Shown here piece by piece: positions 1 through 9,828 of a stretch of 64,000 nt of DNA (its first letter is position 1; every line of letters begins with the position of its first letter). A program made the position numbers and the translations under genes. The DNA comes from Leucosporidium creatinivorum. Lineage: Eukaryota; Basidiomycota; Microbotryomycetes; Leucosporidiales; Leucosporidiaceae. Under the pieces are notes generated by a model, which searched no databases, was not told where the DNA came from, and saw only the letters and a list, made by a program, of their open reading frames with translations. Where the stretch lies: positions 310,001-374,000 of the forward strand of contig BCKL01000009.1 of NCBI GenBank assembly GCA_001600635.1. The letters are read 5' to 3'.

Positions 1-1422
1 GAGCGAAGACCAAGGTCAGCCGAGCCGCTCGACCTCCCCAGCGAACGAGAAGACAGCAAGAACCCACCTCAACATCCTTGGTCAACGGGATAATGTACTC
101 CCGGTACAGCCTCACCACTTCCTGTACATCGACCTTACTCTTACTCTCATCCCTCACGACCTCGCCATCAGGGCCCAACTCGGAGCCATACCATCGAGCC
201 TTCTTCTCGAGACGGAGGAGCAAGGCGGCTTCGACCGCGGGCTTGGTGATGAGCGCTTCGAGGGCGGAGGGGTTCGGAGTGAGGATGTGGGGGACGAAGT
301 CGTGGGGAGCGGAGAGGAATTTGGATTCGGAGACGAACATGCCTGTTTGTGGAGAAGGGGGGATTGAAGGACGGTTAGGATGGCAGCGAGAGGAACGGGC
401 GAGGTGGTGAAAAGATGGCCAAGGGAACGAGGTGAATGGGGCGAGCAGGAAGGCGAGACGGGAGGAAGGAGAAGGGAGAGGAGAGGTCAGCTCCTGCGCT
501 CTACGCTCCGGAAGACATGCTCAAGACTCACCACAATGAATCCTCCTACTAATCGCCTGCAGACACTCGATATCCCTCGTCCCCGCACTCCCATAGTTGC
601 CATCATCGTTCTCCTTGCCGAGCTTCTCGGTGACGATCTTGGTGATGGTGGGCACGACCGAGTCGATGTAGAAGGAGAGGATCGTGGAGTTGACGTTGAT
701 GGTGTTGGGGTAGAGGAGAGGGGGGTAGTCGAGAGGTGGGAGGATGGGCGTGGGGAGGAGGTTGGAGGGCGTGAAGGGGTGCTCGTCGGGACTGATTGAT
801 AGGGGAAGGGAAAGGTCAGCGATGCACGACAGGCCGAGGGATACAGTGAGATATAGCTCACCTGTCGTAGCGACGGATCTTGGCTGTTAAAGTGCAGAGG
901 GTCAGCCAACGTTACTTCGGCCGAACAAGTCCGCCGACCCTGCTCGGCGGCGCCAACCGAAGCGACTCACCATGACTCGTCTCAGTCTCCCTCAACAGCC
1001 AATCGAGCCAGCTTCCCTCGAAGCCATCGCCCTGGTTGTGCAGGACATCGGCAAAGCCAGAAGGGGTGTACATGCGAGGGTTGTGAGCGAATTGAGCGCG
1101 CTCAATGAGGGCTGAGGTGTAGGGCGTTCGAGCAAGCGTAAATAGGCGAGTAAGGTGAAGGAGGAGGTGTGGAGCGAAGATGTGGCAGAGCAGAAGGAGA
1201 CGAGCGAGCAGCGCGTCGTTAGCGAAGGCTGCGAGGGCGGAATGAGCTTGCGGGCGAGTGAAGGCGTACAGAAAATGATGGTGTCCTCCAGCCTGACGAG
1301 TGTGCGACGAATCTGTAGTAAAGCAAGATCAGCAGTGCTATTGAGGTGCAGAAAGCCGTGCAGACGAGGCTAACGTTGTCTAGGTTGAGCGGATCGCTCT
1401 CCGGATTGGCGGCAGAGGTCAT
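1..1422 (-). CDS. ARO7: Chorismate mutase (AroQ type), 3' end off window
   Basis: Converts chorismate to prephenate, the branch step toward phenylalanine and tyrosine, in the cytosol. Exons read on the minus strand are 1422-1375, 1312-1270, 1111-971, 883-862, 791-532 and 342-68, totalling 263 codons in frame. Family landmarks follow in order: DPLNLDN near the start, [41 protein letters not shown], the [13 protein letters not shown] block and [10 protein letters not shown] donor GTGGGT follows at position 67, and a CTGACC branch site lies near 15-20, so the last short exon is beyond the window start. The ATG at 1422 is chosen because it directly precedes the conserved DPLNLDN. The gene shares a 194-bp promoter region with the MPP-beta gene on the other strand. 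Identity is very secure; only the last few residues are missing. Confidence 0.95.
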
Positions 1423-1616
1423 GAAGCTGTAGGGTGAGTAGCTGATTAGCTACAGATGAGCTGTACGACGCTACAGCGCGACTTACTTCATCTTTGCGAA
1501 ACGACTCCGAAACGGTCAAGGCCAACCCTCGTCGCTTCTCGCCGTTTCTAAGTCCTCGCCCAGGCGGGCGCTCTCTTCCTCTTTCCCCCCTTCTCTTCTC
1601 TCTACTTCTTTACAAA
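1423..1616. promoter_or_regulatory. Divergent promoter region ARO7 / MPP-beta
   Basis: The 194 bp between the start codons of chorismate mutase (minus) and MPP-beta (plus) must hold both promoters and 5' UTRs. The part next to the plus-strand ATG is a long pyrimidine-rich run (about 1545-1612), common before highly expressed basidiomycete genes. No clear TATA box was seen. Confidence 0.5.
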
Positions 1617-4157
1617 ATGCTGTCCCGTGTAGCTCGCGGCGCTTTCCGCAAGGCCACCGTACGTCCCCCTCCCTATCGCCCTACAACACGTCCTTTTCCC
1701 GCGATTCCAACGAGCGGAAAGGCCAGGAGGAACCAATCGGGCTTGCTCGATTCTTGGGCTGCTGTAGCTCTACCAGCGGCTGGAGGCAGCGTGGCATGAG
1801 GAGCTCGTGCAGGGGAGCGGGCTCGGCTTGCTTTCGTGCAGCTTGGAGCTCGGGCGGAGCAACAAGAGCAGCCGAGCTGAGCGGGCCAGCGAGTGGCCTG
1901 GCAGCCTCGCTCTCAGCGCTGGCGGTTCGTAGCTGGGAGCTACGGACTGCTCGCTGTAGATTTGGCTAAAAGCTGATTGCGCTACAGCTTTCTTGGGCCT
2001 CAAGACCTGCGGCCGACGACTCGGGGACTCGCCAGCGCGCTGTCGAGTGCGTTTTGTTGGCCCTCTGAGCCCTTCTTCGGCAGGTGTCGCTCTCAAGCGA
2101 GAGCGGCGCTGTCAAGATATCTTGGGCGTTAATGTGCAGCGATATCGAGGATAGGCTCGTCCAGCGCGGAGACTGGACCGCCGAGGGCAGGTCGGCGGAG
2201 CGCGATGCGGGCAGGCCAGCTCGGATGGGTTCGCTGTTGGCGCAGGTCGACGGGGAAGTCGTCGAGTGGCCTTGATCTTGAAGCGCTACCGCTGTGGCTT
2301 CTAAGCAGTATCTTCGAGCCATATCGCACTTTCCTCGAGGGCCTACATGACTTCAACGCACCATCGCGTGCATTCGTTCGTAAAACTGACCTTCGCGCTC
2401 TCCCCCTCCTACAGCCCNCCCCCTTCCGCNCCCTTGCCACCGCCGCTCCTTCCCCTCTCACTCAGATCTCGACCCTCCCCAACGGTCTGACCGTCGCTAC
2501 CGAGTCCCACCCTCACGCTACCACCGCGACCGTCGGCGTATGGATCGACGCCGGTTCGCGCGCCGAGACGGACAAGACCTCGGGAACCGCTCACTTCCTC
2601 GAGCACATGGCCTTCAAGGGTACCGGCAAGAGGAGTCAGCACCAGCTCGAGCTTGAGGTCGAGAACCTCGGCGCTCACCTCAACGCCTACACCTCGAGGG
2701 AGCAGACCGTCTACTACGCCAAGAGCTTCAGGCAGGATGTTGGCAAGAGCGTCGAGATCATCTCGGACATCTTGCAGGGATCCAAGTTGGAGCAGGGAGC
2801 GATTGAGCGGGAGAGGGACGTCATCCTCAGGGAGCAGGAGGAGGTCGACAAGCAGATCGAGGAGGTCGTCTTCGACCACCTTCACGCTGTTGCCTTCCAG
2901 GGTGCGTTTTTAATTCTCGAGTTCATACCCGCCGTCGCTTGTGGCTGACCTCAACCTTTCCCATCCCTCTCCGCTCGCTTCGGCGCTTCTCAGGCCAGCC
3001 CCTGGGACGCACCATCCTCGGCCCCAAGGAGAACATCCTCTCGATCAACCGCGACGACCTGTCCAACTACATCAAGACCAACTACAAGGCCGACCGCATG
3101 GTCCTCGTCGGAACCGGAGGAGTCGACCACTCGTCGCTCGTCGACCTCGCCTCGACCCACTTCGGCAACCTCCCCGTTTCGTCTAGCCCCCTTCCCCTCG
3201 GCGCCTCGACCTCGCCCAAGTCCGATTTTGTCGGAGCCGAGGTTCGCATCCGTGACGACACCATGCCCGCCTGCCACATCGCCATCGCCGTCGAGGGAGT
3301 CGGATGGAACTCGCCCGACTACTACCCCATGCTCGTCATGCAGTCCATCATGGGCAACTGGGACCGATCCCTCGGCTCGTCGTCGCTCCTCTCCTCCAAG
3401 CTCAGCCACATCATCTCCTCCAACAACCTCGCCAACTCGTTCATGTCCTTCTCCACCTCCTACTCGGACACCGGTCTCTGGGGAATCTACATGGTCTCGG
3501 AGAACGTCACAAACCTCGACGACCTGACCCACTTCACCATGAAGGAGTGGCAGCGCATGTCGACCTCGCCTGGAGAGGGAGAGGTCCAGCGCGCCAAGGC
3601 TCAGCTCAAGGCGTCGCTCCTTCTTGGATTGGATGGATCCACCGCCGTGGCCGAGGATATTGGAAGGCAGATTGTGACCAGTGGCAAGAGGCAATCGCCC
3701 AAGGAGATTGAGGCGGCTATCGATGCCGTCAACGTTGGAGAGATCCAGAGGGTCGCGCAGAAGTACCTCTGGGACAAGGATGTGAGTCGGGCCGGTCGTT
3801 CTCGTCGTCGAGTAATGCAGAAGCTGATTCTCGACTCGCCTCTTCTAGATCGCCGTCGCCTCGATTGGACAGAACGAGGGCCTTCTCGACTACTCTCGTG
3901 CGTTTCGCTCTCTTTCTCTGTTCCCCTCACATCGTCTCCAACCGTTGCTGACCGTCTCATTCTCCTTCTTACCCCGCCCCCCGCCGTCCCATCTCCCTCC
4001 CACCTCACTTCTGCCATCTTCCTTCCTCTCCGCCTCCGGCCGTCTCGACCTCTCCTCCTTCCTCGCCCGCTTCGCTCGTGTTCTCACTCCCTATCTCATC
4101 CACTCGCCAACACCACCAACAGGCATGCGCGCTGCCATGGCCTCGCTCCTCTGGTAA
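1617..4157 (+). CDS. MAS1: Mitochondrial processing peptidase, beta subunit
   Basis: Catalytic subunit of the matrix protease that removes targeting presequences from imported proteins. Exons 1617-1658, 2415-2901, 2994-3781, 3849-3897 and 4123-4157 give 466 residues, the usual size. The inverse zinc motif HFLEH is followed by MAFKGT, and the second zinc-ligand helix region ([14 protein letters not shown]) lies downstream. [14 protein letters not shown] spans the second intron, and the glycine-rich C-terminal half follows. The N-terminus [14 protein letters not shown] is an Arg-rich presequence with no acidic residue. Intron 1 is 756 nt, about ten times the normal length here. Exon 2 holds two N bases (2418, 2430), so two residues near the presequence cleavage region are unresolved. 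Identity is secure. Confidence 0.95.
1659..2414 (+). other. Unusually long first intron of MPP-beta
   Basis: Begins GTACGT, has a CTGACC branch site near 2386-2392 and ends at the acceptor CTACAG (2409-2414). Most introns in this window are 50-120 nt. No coding exon, tRNA or repeat was recognised inside it. A 7-bp hairpin (CGCTCTC / GAGAGCG) lies near 2088-2105. Confidence 0.6.
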
Positions 4158-4584
4158 ATCGGTTTTGCGAGTGGGAGTTTCGGCGTTGGGAAGGGAGATA
4201 GATTTTGTGAAGGAGCGAGGGAGAAGCAGTAGGGCGGTCTTTCGAGATGCCAAAAGAAGAATTGTGTGTTACAGGGTTTTCTACATCAGCGTTGCGATGG
4301 TCGATTGAGACGAGGAGGAGCAGCTCGGAGGCGAGAGGAGAGGCTTCGGCGTTGGTTTGCTCGGCTCGTGCCCTGTTGTACCGGGTGTCGTGTTGCTCGT
4401 TAGCATTCTAGCTTCTACTCAAGAGTCCTGAGCCTCTCACGTCACTGTCTCTTACCTTCTCTCGCTCGTCGGGCGATGGTCTTCGGCGCTCACTCTCCCG
4501 CCGCCTCTCCGCCAAGCTTTCGCCCAGCTTGCTCTGCTAGCGTACAGTCGTTCCAGGATCCATCTACAGCCAGCACCTTCCCTT
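4158..4584. other. Intergenic, nothing recognised
   Basis: 3' flanks of two converging genes, MPP-beta (plus) and the cysteine-rich gene (minus). Open frames here are short and show no conserved features. Confidence 0.5.
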
Positions 4585-5011
4585 CTAGCACCAGCACCAG
4601 CACCCATCATCGTCTCCACACCCACAACATCCACAGCACTCGCCGTCTCCATCGTCGTCGCAGCCGCAGCAATAGCAGTACAGCAGACCAGCGCAGCTGT
4701 ATGGCATACAGCAGCATGATCAGCTCTCCTTCCTCGCTCCCATGTCAAGAGACGCAGAAGCTCACCATCCTCCCGCGCAACATTCGGCGCTCCTCTCCCT
4801 CGCCTGCGCTTCCCTGTAGCCTCGTTCGATCTCACCATCCGGGTCGTAGATCATCTGCTCTTGCTCCCTATAGGAGGAGGGCGAGTAGACGGCGGCGGGT
4901 CGAGCGAGGTCATCTGTTTGTGGCGTCGAAAGAGGTGAGCGAGCGCCGAGACTCGAGAGCAGCGGCGGAGGGAGCAGGAGGAGACGAGCCTGAGAGGTAG
5001 TAGGATGACAT
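4585..5011 (-). CDS. Small cysteine-rich CYSTM-like protein
   Basis: Three exons (5011-4953, 4867-4766, 4696-4585) give 90 residues. The N-terminus MSSYYLSGSSPPAPS is Ser/Pro/Tyr-rich, as in CYSTM proteins. A charged stretch (YDPDGEIERGYREAQARERS) follows. The last ~42 residues hold 16 cysteines, starting ECCAGGCCAGLLYCYCCGC, with two acidic patches (DDDGDG, GDDDG) and ending GCWCWC. CYSTM proteins are short tail-anchored stress or metal-tolerance proteins; the acidic-plus-Cys tail here is longer than the classic motif. The second intron has clear GTGAGC and ATACAG sites. The first has a weak donor (GTCTCG), so a start at the internal ATG 4854 (2 exons, frame unchanged) is possible. Family assignment is inference. 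Confidence 0.6.
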
Positions 5012-5492
5012 ATCGTCCAAGACCTATAGGCGACTAGCCAGCTTGACAAAGTGCGTCTTTGCGCGGCGCAGGAGACAGAGGAGCGAGCTGGAGGAAGGCA
5101 GAAAGGAGCTCAAGAGAGAGGAGGTGAAGATGTAGGGGAGCAGAAGTTGAGATAGAGTAGGCACTTGAGACCAGCTACTCGAGTGACGGAGAGAGCTTCA
5201 GAGCGCACAGAGCAAGGTCTGAGGAGTGGCGAGAAGGGAGCGATGCGAGTGCCGAGTCAGAGGGAGCGGCGCAGGGAGGTTATTGGCGAGATGCAGCGAC
5301 TTTCCCGGCTTCCGAGGCGCTCAAGAGCATTCTAAGATCTCATACAGAATATTGGCAAGCAGCTGGTCTTACTCGTGGTTGAGCAAGCTTCGAGAGACAG
5401 CTTCCCCCGCGCTCGGCGGGGGCAAATGAGACGAGAAGACATAGCATGCAGCACCTCCAGCACCTCCACCCACCACCACATCATCCAACAAT
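5012..5492. other. Intergenic, nothing recognised
   Basis: Upstream flank of the cysteine-rich gene and 3' flank of the next minus-strand gene. The plus-strand open frame near 5226-5429 has no conserved features and is taken as chance. Confidence 0.4.
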
Positions 5493-6472
5493 CTACCTCC
5501 GCATAGGGAAGTACACGCTTCCTTCTCCATACGCTTGCTGAGCTCGACCGAACCTGGCTTCGTCGTTCGATTGACGGCTGGGGTAGCCAGCTGAGCGACC
5601 GAGGTGGTGCTCGAGGTGCTGAGAGCGAGAAAGATCCAGTGTCACTGACTCTCTGAACAAATGAAGAGGCCGAGAAGGCTCACCCTTGCCATCGAAGCGT
5701 CAGCCTCTGGCGACTCTCGCTTGATGCTTCGCTCCCTCTTGATCTCAGGCGACTCCTTCTTGATCTCGGGCGGCTCCCTCTTGAAGGGGGCAGGCTGCTG
5801 AGGCTCAGCGAGTGGCGCGCGTGGCTGTAGAGGAGCCGGGATCCTCTCGTAGATCCTCTGCATCATCTTGAGCGGCGTGAGGGGCGTCCCGAACGAGAAG
5901 CCGAAATGATGCTTGATGAAGGTAACTACGAGCAGCAAGGCTAAGCATCAGATGTGGTGCGGTAAATGGCGTGACCTACAGTTTGCACGGAGCAGCTGCG
6001 AAGCGAGGAAAGCAGGTCAGCTCGGCGCTCTCAACCGCGGTCAAGCGAAGCTGCACTCACCGCGTCCAATTCGACTCGTGGCTTGAAGACATCCTTAAGA
6101 TCCTTGAGTACACCTTTGACCTGGCGTTTGTTCTCTTCAAGCCACGCATCGCTATCCGCTTGCGCCGGGGTGATCAAGGCGAGCGTGGCGAGTATCTGAG
6201 CGCAATGAAAAGTCAGTTTGTACGAGTCACATGGAGTTGTCTATCCTCACATGTCTCTTGAAAGTCTCTGCGACTTCATTGGACTGGCACCAGCCCTCGT
6301 TGCTCCCCGGTATGGAGAGTAAGAAGCGCTGCTGCTCGTGGGCGGGGACGATGGGCGGGGCGTGAAGGAAGAGCATCTCTACCACATATAGCGCATGCCT
6401 TGCGTTGACTCGAGCTTCCCCAACTGAAGCGACCGACACTTGACGGCGACCGCCGGCGGCAGCTCTGGGCAT
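5493..6472 (-). CDS. Unrecognised protein with four sumoylation-type motifs
   Basis: Not recognised. Exons 6472-6251, 6195-6061, a 16-nt exon (near 5992-5977), 5925-5684 and 5618-5493 give 246 residues ending FPMRR. The first exon encodes a globular-looking segment (ALYVVEMLFLHAPPIVPAHE, then PGSNEGWCQSNEVAETFKRH). The second is helical and charged (DAWLEENKRQVKGVLKDLKD). The fourth has a hydrophobic/aromatic patch (FIKHHFGFSFGTPLTPLKMM), then a disordered Pro/Lys/Glu tail with FKRE, IKKE, IKRE and IKRE, four matches to the psi-K-x-E sumoylation consensus in about 30 residues. The ATG at 6472 lies about 100 nt after a TATA box (6582-6573). The last exon overlaps a segment duplicated upstream of the gene. 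A nuclear, sumoylated role is only inferred from the motifs. Confidence 0.6.
5514..5596. repeat. ~80-bp duplicated segment, copy 1
   Basis: Lies inside the last exon of the 5493-6472 gene. It matches 6935-7014 in the same orientation, sharing runs such as CCATACGC, GCTCGACCGA, CCTGGC, TTCGATTG and GCTGAGC, by eye around 80% identity. The two copies bracket the gene. Confidence 0.65.
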
Positions 6473-6572
6473 GTCGAGACCTTGTCGGGAGGGTGAAGCG
6501 AACGCCGAGCTGGCTCCTAAGGAGGAGGAAGAGTAGTAAGGAGCAGAAGAGTTGTAACAAGATGGATGGAAA

Positions 6573-6582
6573 CGTTTTATAG
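6573..6582 (-). promoter_or_regulatory. TATA box of the 5493-6472 gene
   Basis: Minus strand reads CTATAAAACG, a near-perfect TATA element, about 100 nt before the chosen ATG at 6472. It supports that start over upstream in-frame ATG/TTG codons, which lie on the far side of it. Confidence 0.6.
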
Positions 6583-6593
6583 ACGCTTCGTGC

Positions 6594-6654
6594 ACTGCAG
6601 CACCCCTTCGGTGCAGCACAGCACCCCTGCAGCACAGCATCCCTGCAGCACAGA
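6594..6654. repeat. CTGCAG/GCAGCAC short tandem repeat
   Basis: About four imperfect ~16-18-nt units of the type CAGCACCCCTGCAGCA in a row, just upstream of the TATA box at 6573-6582. Non-coding by position. Confidence 0.6.
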
Positions 6655-6934
6655 TCCTCGGCGTTGACCCCGTGTTAATGCAGCGACAAAGGCCGATTTG
6701 CACGTAAGCCGTGCACCAACTCCTTCGAAGGGCGACTATGAGTACATATCACGCGGGGCGCAAGCTGTGAGGAGCTGTGGAAAAGCCGAGAAATCGGAAA
6801 TGCCGAGCGAGCGAACGAACGAACGCCGACCTGAGCTTGCGGCGGCGACACTTACACCAGGAGGTCGTCGGTTGACAGCTAGGGGCGCTCTTTAAGCGGC
6901 AACTGCTCTTCCCCTACCTATAACGCGGCAACAG

Positions 6935-7014
6935 ATGCTTCCCTTGCCATACGCTCGGCTCGACCGAGCCTGGCCTCGGCATTCGATTGGCGGCTGTTGT
7001 AGCCCTGCTGAGCC
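6935..7014. repeat. ~80-bp duplicated segment, copy 2
   Basis: Second copy of the 5514-5596 segment. Its minus-strand translation keeps the pattern S-AG....Q...-EAR/QAR...AYG(E/K)GS seen in the last exon of the 5493-6472 gene. It may therefore be a fragment of a duplicated or lost paralogue rather than a mobile repeat. Confidence 0.6.
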
Positions 7015-7605
7015 GTGTGCTGCTGTTAGACAGCTACAAGACACTTCGGGTCTTATGGTGCGCCAATGGGGAGCGAGTTGGCTCGAGTACAATCTCAGCC
7101 TCGACACCCAATGGAAGGGGCTCAGATGAGCGCCTAAACGAAGGCTGTAGGCTCTGCAGTCGGTAGATGGCGAGCAGCCAGTATCGACGGATCATACCGA
7201 GTACTCTGGCTACCTGTAGGCTAGACGACACGAGCCGAAGCTGCAAGCAGGAAGAAGCAAGAGCGAAGGAGCGGCGAAGTTGAGTGCGTTGAGAGTGGCT
7301 CTGAGAAGGTGCGGAATTGTTCTTCAGTCATATTAACACCCTCGGAGGACCACAGAGAGCTCAGCGTACCTCCCTACATAACTGACCCCTAACCGATTCG
7401 TCTTTCAGCGCCAAGTTGGAGCTCTCCCTCTCATTCTTCTTACTGCTCGCCTCGCTTTCGCTTTCTCGCCTCCGACCAGAGTTTCAATCGACTACAGAAC
7501 AGCACAGTGACCCACGCCCTCCCCCGCTAGCTAGCAGCTCCGAAGCCCACCTCTCTCGCACCGCGACAACAGCCCAAGGGAGCTCGGCCACGGCGCGCGC
7601 TGGCC
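7015..7605. other. Intergenic and 5' flank of the bHLH gene
   Basis: No gene recognised. The last ~200 nt before the ATG at 7606 are pyrimidine-rich (for example CTCCCTCTCATTCTTC near 7423), consistent with a promoter and 5' UTR. Confidence 0.4.
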
Positions 7606-9479
7606 ATGGCGGCGATACTCAGCAACGATGAGACGCGCGATTTCAATCGATTCTTGGAAGCGTTTGACGCCTCGGACAGCTCGGAAGCAGCCATCGTAGG
7701 AGGAGCAGAGCTGGTCATCCGAAGAGGGCAGGGATGGGACGGGGCGCAGGCTGCTGCAGGGAGCTACTCGGCTACAGGAAACGGCTATCAGCGATCAGAG
7801 CCTGCGCCTGCTGGATCGTACGGCCCCACCACCTCTGCACCTCTTCCTTTCCCTCACGCGCCGCCGCCTTCTTCGTACGCTCCGGCGCCCCAGCACATCG
7901 CTCGGCCGACCTATCCCATCTCATACGCTACACCACCTTTGCACATGGGCTTCGCACCCCCTCCGCCCCCGCCCAGCCCTTACCCTTCCGCTCCGCTCGA
8001 GGCTCTCGACCAGGACAGACTGGAGCGCATGGCCAAGCAGGCTCGCGAGCTCAGCGACTGGGTCGGTGCCAACAACGAAGGAGGCGCGCCGATACCTCCG
8101 GCGCATCGTGCAGGCCTCGTACGAGCTTCGAGCGGTGAACGACCGGAGCAGGGAGATGAGGGAAGACGCAGCGACGGCGGCCGCTCGTCGCTCGCGCCCG
8201 AGGGTCTGAGGCATAACGGTGGACGCAGAGGTTACTCGCACGAGCGTCCACCGTTGATGTACCCAAGAGGAGATGGGAGGAGCGGCAGCGAGGATACGAT
8301 GCAGAGGATGAGGGAAGCCGAGGAGCGCCTGGCCTTCGCACGAAGGGTCAAGGAAGCCAACTACGAGCCGGCAGACCCTCGAGTGCAGCATCAGACGAGG
8401 TCTGAGCAGCCTCCAACTACCATAATCGACTACAACAGCTACAACGAGCCGACTCCCATGCCCCCACCGCAGGCGATGACCTTCGCCCCACCTCCGCCTC
8501 CTCGGTCTCGTCGCGCTCGAGATCCTTCCCCTCCTCCTGCTCAGCCCTATCAATCGCAAGAGCAGTCCCATCCCGAGCTCGTCATCTCCGCCCCCACCCC
8601 TGCCCCTGCCCCTTCCACCAAGCGCAAAGCCGGCTCCTCGGCGACGGCGGCGACCAAGTCGAAAGCCGCACCTCGCGCCTCCACCTCGACTGCTCCTCCT
8701 CCCAACGACACCGAATTCGACACCGACCCCGCTCTCAATCCCGCGCCCTTCTCCACACCCTCCAACATCCCTCCTTCTCCCTACCCTCCACCACCTCGCG
8801 CCGTTCGACCTCGACCAACACCTTCTACCTCCGCCTCGACATCCACTTCCACCTCGACTTCCACTCCCATTCCCACAACCTCAGGCGGCAAGCCTGCTCT
8901 CCTCTCCGCCGAGCAGAAGAAGGCCAATCACATTGCTTCGGAGCAGAAACGACGAGCGGCGATTAGGCAAGGGTATGAGGCGTTGTGTACGGTGGTGCCG
9001 AGTCTGAAGGCTGCGGTGGAGGAGTTTGAGGAGAGGGTCAAGAAGCTTGGTGCTGGTGGTGGTGGTGGTGGACGAGCTGGGAAGAAGAGAAGGGGAAGTG
9101 GAGGAGCCGCGATGGCGGGGCCGTTGAGTGGTGGGATTGAAGTTGGAGGGGAGAAGGTCGACGGAAGGGCTGGACCTAAGAGTGAAGCTGTCGTGCTGGG
9201 CAAGAGTGAGCTCTTGCGTTCGCTCGCTTCTGATCTTCTCGAGCAGCTGCTGACCTCGCTCGCTTTCCTCGAACAGCGGTCGAACACCTCCGCAACCTCC
9301 TCACCGAACGTCAAGCCCTCCTCGAACGCCTTTCCTCGCTCTACCAACTCGCTGAGGATTCGGACGTCGAAGTCGAAGGCGGCCGTCGCATGTGGGAGGA
9401 GCATTGGGATGGAGGACCGGTCGTTACTGGCAACGCCGTCGAGGAGGGCGAGGCTGGCGACGAAGAGGAGGACATGTGA
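7606..9479 (+). CDS. bHLH transcription factor
   Basis: Nuclear DNA-binding regulator of 600 residues, exons 7606-9205 and 9277-9479. A long Pro/Ser-rich disordered N-terminal region (about residues 40-430, including an (ST)n run) leads to the basic region and helix 1, NHIASEQKRRAAIRQGYEAL, near residue 445. The H-E/S-x-x-R-R positions suit E-box binding. The loop is unusually long and Gly/Lys-rich (GGGGGGRAGKKRRGSGG). Helix 2 begins KSEAVVLGKTVEHLRNLL and continues as a leucine-zipper-like segment (TERQALLERLSSLYQL). The only intron falls inside helix 2, between GK and VEHL. The C-terminus is acidic. The basic region resembles the Mlx/INO4 kind, so lipid or sugar-responsive control is possible but not shown. 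The ATG at 7606 is the first in frame. Confidence 0.85.
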
Positions 9480-9828
9480 TGGAGGAGGGTGGTGCGATGC
9501 TTGTCGGTTCGTGTTGTAGTCTTTGAGCTTCCTCTCTCTCCGTCTCGGCGGCTAGCAGATGGAGCCCCTCGTCCCCTCCGTCTTTGCTCTCTCTCTTGTG
9601 ATGTAGTACAGCCCTTGCAAATGCGTTCAGATACCCATGCCACTACTGCTAGCACTGAGAGCGATGCGAGCGAGCGAGCTCGAGAACCTATAATGAGCCT
9701 GCTCTTCGCTGAGCCTGACTTTCTCCTCCAGCCGGTCTTCGATCCGAGATGAGCTCTCGACGAACTGCTCGCAGACGTCGCCGGTACAGGCATACACAAC
9801 TAACGATTTGATGCATTGCTTGCTTGCT
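9480..9828. other. Convergent intergenic region
   Basis: 3' flanks of the bHLH gene (plus) and the gamma-glutamyltransferase gene (minus). Nothing coding recognised. Confidence 0.4.

Noticed and set aside
2990-3694. 234-codon open frame antisense to MPP-beta
   Set aside because: It mirrors the strongly conserved MPP-beta exon; GC-rich codon use keeps the opposite strand open.
4476-5000. 174-codon plus-strand open frame
   Set aside because: Low-complexity Ser/His/Arg composition; the minus strand here reads as a spliced Cys-rich gene with good GTGAGC and ACAG sites.
1429-7150. Recurrent GCTGTAG/CTACAGC words in non-coding DNA
   Set aside because: CTACAG is the usual splice acceptor here, and I cannot show enrichment above composition without a count against a shuffled background.
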